From: an uncultured Rhodospirillales bacterium
GTDB lineage: Bacteria > Pseudomonadota > Alphaproteobacteria > Reyranellales > Reyranellaceae
Reading direction: 5' to 3'
Assembly: GCA_945957125.1 (NCBI GenBank)
Contig: CAMFJT010000007.1
Coordinates: 1-54,947, forward strand
DNA: 54,947 nt
Shown here: piece after piece, positions 50,575-54,947 of the stretch
Layout of the letters: each line of letters begins with the position of its first letter
How positions within the stretch are numbered: the stretch's first letter is position 1
Notes under the pieces: generated by a model
What the model saw: the letters and a program-made list of their open reading frames with translations, nothing else
Databases searched by the model: none
Told to the model about the DNA's origin: nothing
Made by a program: the position numbers and the translations under genes

Positions 50575-51942
50575 ATGGCGCAGCAGCGTAAGATGATCCT
50601 GGGAGCCGTCGCGCGCGGGATCGGCAGCCACGTCGCGGCATGGCGCCTTCCGTCGGTCAGCCCCGCGAAGCTCAAGGCGGCGACGACGCTGCGGCACTGG
50701 GCCGAGACGGCGCGCGCGGCGGAGGCGGGCAAGATGCACTTCGTCTTCCTGGCCGACCTTCTGGCGATGCCGAACGCCGGCCATCCCGCCTTGCTCAGCC
50801 GTTCCGCCTTCGACTTTTCGCTCGAGCCGATGACGCTGCTCTCCGCGCTCGCCCCGCTCACCGAGAAGATCGGGCTCGTGGGCTCGATCTCCACGACGTA
50901 CAGCGAGCCGTACAACGTGGCACGGCTGCTTGCATCGCTCGACCACCTGAGCGGCGGTCGCGCCGGCTGGAACGTCGTGACCTCGCTCGACCCCGCCTCG
51001 GCGCGCAATTTCGGCGCCGGCGGATTCATGGAAAAGCCCGACCGCTACAAGCGCGCCGAAGTCTTCACGCGCGTGGTCAAGGGCCTGTGGGATAGCTGGG
51101 AAGACGACGCCTTCATCCACGACCAGCGCAACGGACTCTTCCTCGATCCCGCGAAGATGCATCCGCTGAACCACAGGTCGGAGCACTTCGAGGTCGACGG
51201 TCCGCTCAACATCGAGCGGCCGCCGCAGGGTCATCCCGTGGTCATCGTCGCGGGCTCTTCCGAGGGCGCCAAGGATCTCGCCGCCGAGCAGGCCGACGCG
51301 ATGTTCACGGCCCAGCCCGATTTCGAGGGCGCCCGGAAGTTCTATGCCGACGTAAAGGGGCGGATGGGCAGGTACGGCCGCTCTCCGGACGAGCTCTTCA
51401 TCATTCCGGGCGCCATGGTCATCACCGGCCGGACCGACGAGGAGGCGCACGACAAGCACCAGGCCTTCAAGGAGGCGATCGATCTCGAGTTCGGCATCCT
51501 CTACCTGTCGGGGCTGGCGCAGGCCGACCTCTCGGGGCTGCCGCTCGACGAGCCGCTACCCGATGCGCTGCGCCAGACGCCGACCTGGTCGCGTCTCGAG
51601 CTGGTGATGGACATCTCCAAGCAGAGCGGCATGACGTTCCGCGAGCTGGCGATCCACTATGCCGACACGTACGGGCATCAATTCATCGTCGGCAGCCCCA
51701 AGACCGTGGCGGACGAGCTGCAGCGCCTGTTCGAGGCCCGTGCGGCGGACGGCTTCATCCTGCGCGCGCCCATCTACCCCGAAGGCCTCACCGAGATCGT
51801 CTCGCTGGTGATCCCCGAGCTTCAGCGCCGCGGCCTGTTCCAGACCGAGTATCGCGGCAATACCCTGCGCGAAAATCTCGGCCTGGCCCGCCCCGAGCAT
51901 CCCGCCGCGCATCGGCGGCAAGCGCCGCGCGCCGCCGAGTAA
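50575..51942 (+). CDS. Flavin monooxygenase, NtaA/SnaA/DszA family
   Basis: 455 residues from the ATG at 50575 with an AGGAGG ribosome site. Luciferase-like TIM barrel: A-W-R-L-P near residue 22, S-T-T-Y-S-E-P-Y-N-V-A-R-L-L (about 104-117), G-G-R-A-G-W-N-V-V-T-S (about 126-136), and P-P-Q-G-H-P-V-V-I-V-A-G-S. Same subfamily as the 38106 gene, but clearly different in sequence. Needs FMNH2 from a reductase; none adjacent except the quinone-type one. Key enzyme of the putative pathway. Confidence 0.94.
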   Translation: MAQQRKMILGAVARGIGSHVAAWRLPSVSPAKLKAATTLRHWAETARAAEAGKMHFVFLADLLAMPNAGHPALLSRSAFDFSLEPMTLLSALAPLTEKIGLVGSISTTYSEPYNVARLLASLDHLSGGRAGWNVVTSLDPASARNFGAGGFMEKPDRYKRAEVFTRVVKGLWDSWEDDAFIHDQRNGLFLDPAKMHPLNHRSEHFEVDGPLNIERPPQGHPVVIVAGSSEGAKDLAAEQADAMFTAQPDFEGARKFYADVKGRMGRYGRSPDELFIIPGAMVITGRTDEEAHDKHQAFKEAIDLEFGILYLSGLAQADLSGLPLDEPLPDALRQTPTWSRLELVMDISKQSGMTFRELAIHYADTYGHQFIVGSPKTVADELQRLFEARAADGFILRAPIYPEGLTEIVSLVIPELQRRGLFQTEYRGNTLRENLGLARPEHPAAHRRQAPRAAE

Positions 51943-51967
51943 TCCACCCCCATCGACGAGGAATCAC

Positions 51968-52948
51968 GTGACATCGAACACTGCGGATGGCCGCTCGGCC
52001 AACATCGTCCACAATGACGAGGATCTCCCCTACGACTGCACCAAGGTCGAATTTCCCTCCTGCGGCGTTCTCCTGCGCGGCCTGCTGCTGGTCCCGAAGG
52101 GCCGCGAGGGCAGGGTGCCGGCCATCGTCATGGCGCCGGGCATGTCGGGCGTGAAGGAGGGCTCGATCTTCAAGTACGCGGAGTTCTTCGCCCGTGGCGG
52201 CTTCGTCGTGCTGGCGTACGACAACATCAATTTCGGCGACTCCGAAGGCGAGCCGCGCCAGGAGGCCGACCCGCAACTGCAGCGCCGGGGTTATCGCGAC
52301 GCCATCACCTTCGTCTCGCTGCGGCCCGAGGTCGACCGCCAGAAGATCGGTGTCTGGGGCACCAGCTACGCCGGCGGCCACGTTCTCGAGGTCGCGGCCC
52401 ACGACCGGCGCGTGAAGTGCGTCGTCTCCCAGATCGGGTTCGCCAGCGGCATCCAGAACTTCCTGCGCCGCGTCACGCCGCAGAACCGCGAAGCCTTCCT
52501 CGCTGCACAGGATGCCGATCGGGAGGCGCGCTTCCTGGGCGGCAAGCCGGCGGTCATCAAGGCGGTGTCGAACGATCCGACCGAGGCGTGCGCCATGGCG
52601 GGGCCCGCGGCCTACGAGTATTTCATGGACCAGGCGCGGCAGGCGCCGAACTGGAAGAACGAGCTGACGCTGCGCTCGGTCGACCTCACGCGCAGCCTCG
52701 AGAACGCGGCCTTCACGCCCTACATCTCGCCCACGCCGCTGCTGATGATCATCGCGCTGGAGGACGAGCTGATCTCCTCGGATCTGGCGCTGCAGTCGTA
52801 CCGGGCCGCGCTGGAGCCCAAGAAGCTGGTGCTCCTGCCGGGCAACCACTTCTCCCCGTACGTCAAGGAATTCGCCCTGACCAGCAACTCGGCGCGCGAC
52901 TGGTTCACGCGACACCTGATGGTCGGCGGCTCCGTCGCTTTGAACTGA
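51968..52948 (+). CDS. Alpha/beta hydrolase (dienelactone hydrolase-like)
   Basis: 326 residues with GTG start, GAGGAA ribosome site, 25 bases after the monooxygenase. Nucleophile elbow G-T-S-Y-A-G-G (G-x-S-x-G-G, about residue 138), acid E-D-E-L near 263, and histidine in G-N-H-F-S-P-Y near 296 give a plausible Ser-Asp/Glu-His triad. The A-P-G-M-S-G-V-K-E-G oxyanion loop is of the DUF1100/peptidase S15-like hydrolases. It would hydrolyse an ester or amide formed by the oxygenase. Confidence 0.88.
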   Translation: MTSNTADGRSANIVHNDEDLPYDCTKVEFPSCGVLLRGLLLVPKGREGRVPAIVMAPGMSGVKEGSIFKYAEFFARGGFVVLAYDNINFGDSEGEPRQEADPQLQRRGYRDAITFVSLRPEVDRQKIGVWGTSYAGGHVLEVAAHDRRVKCVVSQIGFASGIQNFLRRVTPQNREAFLAAQDADREARFLGGKPAVIKAVSNDPTEACAMAGPAAYEYFMDQARQAPNWKNELTLRSVDLTRSLENAAFTPYISPTPLLMIIALEDELISSDLALQSYRAALEPKKLVLLPGNHFSPYVKEFALTSNSARDWFTRHLMVGGSVALN

Positions 52949-52973
52949 GAAAAAACAAGCAAGGGAGCGAAAC

Positions 52974-54182
52974 ATGGGCACGAAGCGGTTGGGAATCCTG
53001 GCCTTGGCCCTGGCAGTCCTGCCGGGCACGACCTGGGCGCAGCTATCGGACGACAAGGTCAGGATCGGCGTCCTCACGGACATGAGCGGCCCGTATTCCG
53101 ACAACACGGGCGCTGGCACCGTGCTCGCCACGCAGATGGCGATCGACGATTTCGGCGGCAAGGTGAACGGCAAGGCGATCGAGCTCATCTCCGCCGACCA
53201 CCAGAACAAGCCCGATGTCGGCGCCAGCCTCGCGCGCAAATGGGCCGACACCGAAAGCGTCGACGTCATCGTCGATGTCGTGGGCTCGGCCGTGGCCTTC
53301 GCGGTCCAGAACGTCGCCGCCGAGAAGAACCGCGTGCTCCTCAATGTCGGGTCGGGTGCCGCCGATCTCACCGGGCCGGCCTGCACGCCGGTCTCGGTGC
53401 AGTGGGCGTGGGACACGTATTCGTTCGGCGGGATCATCGGCAAGGCGCTGGTGCGGCGCGGGCTCGACACCTTCTTCTTCGTGGCCGTCGACTATGCGTT
53501 CGGCCAGCAGATGGAACGCGACATGACGGCCGCGCTGGAGCAGGCGGGCGGTAAGCGGATCGGAGGCGTCCGCCATCCGTTCGGTACGGCGGATTTCTCG
53601 TCCTACCTGCTGCAGGCCCAGGCCTCGAAGGCGAAGGTCGTGGCGCTGGCCAATGCCGGCAACGATACGGCGAACACCGTCAAGCAGGGCGCCGAGTTCG
53701 GCCTGCGCAAGAGTGGGCAGGAATTCGCCGCCCTCGTGGCGGCACGCGAGGTGAGGGCGATCGGCCTGCCGGCGGCGCAGGGCATCATGGCACCGGTATC
53801 GTGGTACTGGGACCTGGACGACGAGACACGCGTCTTCGCCAAGCGGTTCCACGACAAGCGCGGCGCCATGCCGAGCGAATTCCAGGCCGGCGCCTATTCC
53901 GCCGTGTTGCATTATCTCAAGGCGGTCCAGGCTGCCGGCACCGACGAGGCCAAGGCCGTGGTGCGCAAGATGAAGGAGCTGCCGGTCGGCGACATGTATG
54001 CCCGCCACGCCCGCTTGCGCGAGGACGGCCGGATGGTGCACGACATGTACCTCGTGCAGGCCAAGTCGCCTTCCGAGTCCCGGAGCGACTGGGATGTGCT
54101 GAAGGTGCTGGCGACGGTGCCGGGCGACGAGGCGTTCCGGCCGATGGCCGAGGGCGGCTGCCCGCTGGTCAGGAAGCCGTAG
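52974..54182 (+). CDS. ABC transporter solute-binding protein, branched-chain type
   Basis: 402 residues. Signal peptide to T-W-A (about residue 22). Type 1 periplasmic-binding fold (Peripla_BP_6): V-R-I-G-V-L-T-D-M-S-G-P-Y-S-D, then A-I-D-D-F-G-G and G-G-I-I-G-K-A-L-V. Family ligands range over amino acids, amides, urea and aromatic acids. No permease or ATPase genes are in the window. Different receptor family from the Bug protein of the same cluster. Confidence 0.93.
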   Translation: MGTKRLGILALALAVLPGTTWAQLSDDKVRIGVLTDMSGPYSDNTGAGTVLATQMAIDDFGGKVNGKAIELISADHQNKPDVGASLARKWADTESVDVIVDVVGSAVAFAVQNVAAEKNRVLLNVGSGAADLTGPACTPVSVQWAWDTYSFGGIIGKALVRRGLDTFFFVAVDYAFGQQMERDMTAALEQAGGKRIGGVRHPFGTADFSSYLLQAQASKAKVVALANAGNDTANTVKQGAEFGLRKSGQEFAALVAAREVRAIGLPAAQGIMAPVSWYWDLDDETRVFAKRFHDKRGAMPSEFQAGAYSAVLHYLKAVQAAGTDEAKAVVRKMKELPVGDMYARHARLREDGRMVHDMYLVQAKSPSESRSDWDVLKVLATVPGDEAFRPMAEGGCPLVRKP

Positions 54183-54192
54183 GAGGGAAGCC

Positions 54193-54756
54193 ATGGGAGA
54201 AGCCCGCGAGCTCGTTGCCCCGGCATGGACCGCCGAGGATCTGCGGCCTCTCGACCGGGAAGGCCTGATGGCCGCCTTCAGGCAGCTGCCCGCGCCGCAC
54301 GCGGAGGCGATGACCGGTGAATTCGCGTCGACGTTGCCGGACTACAGCAACGCGCAATGGCGCGGTGCGATGGCGGCGCTGGGCAAGGATTACTGGCTGG
54401 GCAAGTCCTATTTGCCGGAGCCTTTCAGAGGTCACCGAGGCCACGGTCTGAACTCCTACCGCCGCGGCGACGGATCGATCCGGCGCCTTTCGCGCTTCGT
54501 CTGGGACATCGGCCCGTCGGTGGTCGATGCCCGGCCGTCCCTGGTCATGCGCTACGCCGCGTTCGGGAACTGGGGTGGCTCGCACGACCTGATCGACGAG
54601 ATTCGCATGGCGGGCGCCGACACCTATCTCGGCCTCTACCACACCCGTGCACCGGTTCCCGGCTTCACGCCTCGGCCGGGCAACGGCCGCTCGGGCATCG
54701 AGTTCTTCATTCTCTCCGGCCCTATCGGTCCCTTCTTCCCTGCCGATGAGGATTGA
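54193..54756 (+). CDS. Unknown 187-residue protein, last gene of catabolic cluster
   Basis: 187 residues with a strong AGGAGGG ribosome site, 10 bases after the receptor gene, so in the operon. I do not recognise the family. A central W-R-G-A-M-A-A-L-G-K-D-Y-W-L-G-K-S-Y (about 56-73) and a beta-rich C-terminal part with L-V-M-R-Y-A-A-F-G-N-W-G-G and D-T-Y-L-G-L-Y-H are seen. The layout (L-x-x-Y then D-x-I-R then Y-L-G-L) recalls lipocalin-like DUF4334 folds, only weakly. No signal peptide. Confidence 0.7.
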   Translation: MGEARELVAPAWTAEDLRPLDREGLMAAFRQLPAPHAEAMTGEFASTLPDYSNAQWRGAMAALGKDYWLGKSYLPEPFRGHRGHGLNSYRRGDGSIRRLSRFVWDIGPSVVDARPSLVMRYAAFGNWGGSHDLIDEIRMAGADTYLGLYHTRAPVPGFTPRPGNGRSGIEFFILSGPIGPFFPADED

Positions 54757-54947
54757 AGTCGGGCTTCCACGCGGCCGGAGATCGGCTGACGCGGAATGCG
54801 GGGGCTGTTGTGGGATTCTCGATCTTTTGATCTCAAGGCTCTTCTGCCGGGGGCGCGCCACTCCAGTGGCGCTCGAGCCGACTGGCGGCACTAGGCCAAG
54901 ACCCGCCCCGAGAGGGGCGCGCCCCCCGCCAAAACGCCCGGCCCCAC
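54757..54947. repeat. Intergenic end of window with dispersed repeat, copy 6
   Basis: The element spans about 54842-54931. Its left end has TTCTGCCGGGGGCGCG, then the inner hairpin GCGCCACT-CC-AGTGGCGC (54855-54872); the right arm (54912-54931) is a diverged inverted copy. No coding frame seen between 54757 and the window end. Confidence 0.75.

Noticed and set aside
48487..51459. A 990-codon frame on the minus strand across the catabolic cluster
   Set aside because: It spans three conserved genes on the other strand and shows only low-complexity Arg/Gly/Val/Asp composition.
1..54947. CRISPR arrays, integrases, insertion sequences, toxin-antitoxin pairs
   Set aside because: No regularly spaced direct repeats, no transposase or integrase motifs, and no attachment-like repeat at either tRNA were seen.

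Overview
The window is GC-rich bacterial chromosome from an alphaproteobacterium. The evidence is a pcm-like methyltransferase, tolC, popZ (DUF2497) and valS in a row, an H-NS of the short rhizobial type, an Fnr-family regulator beside nar, and many solute-binding proteins and flavin monooxygenases. A soil or water organism near Reyranella or other Rhodospirillales/Hyphomicrobiales would fit, but that genus guess is memory-based and weak. I see no integrase, transposase, phage gene or CRISPR array.

Layout. 1-3926: the end of an M81 (MlrC) peptidase, a DUF4239 membrane protein, and an Fsr-like MFS exporter divergent from a GcvA-type LysR regulator. 3815-15348: a complete respiratory nitrate reduction locus on the minus strand (fused narK1-narK2, narG, narH, narJ, narI, a NifM-like parvulin, and a small Cys-tailed protein), with a divergent Crp/Fnr regulator and a perfect FNR-type box between. 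15475-16969: hisI with a coupled lipoprotein, divergent from zur. 17012-22996: a tightly packed minus-strand operon for cysteine/methionine sulfur metabolism (cysK-like, ribokinase, alaX, sseA, GNAT, metC-like) preceded by a NUDIX hydrolase. 23409-23651: tRNA-Asn and tRNA-Cys. 23778-29384: the conserved pcm-tolC-popZ-valS block.

29464-38096: a 5'-truncated PhyH gene, a zinc-ribbon protein, an OmpR-type response regulator without a kinase divergent from degP, a luciferase-like oxidoreductase, a CoA-binding protein, an AraC regulator, H-NS, an Old Yellow Enzyme and a secreted peroxiredoxin. 38106-45548: accessory metabolism (DszA/NtaA-type monooxygenase, class II aldolase, MarR plus Bcr/CflA exporter, NTF2-like protein, three small secreted proteins, enoyl-CoA hydratase, PaaI thioesterase). 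45692-47239: rplM-rpsI and a gamma-carbonic anhydrase.

47455-54756: a LysR regulator followed by six same-strand genes (Bug receptor, zinc-independent quinone oxidoreductase, flavin monooxygenase, alpha/beta hydrolase, ABC solute receptor, unknown 187-residue protein). This looks like an uptake-and-degradation operon for an unidentified organic compound and is the best candidate for an undescribed pathway.

The most unusual non-coding signal is a family of dispersed hairpin repeats with a CTCCAG-type core. They sit mainly at convergent gene ends, and their stem bases change in a compensatory way between copies.
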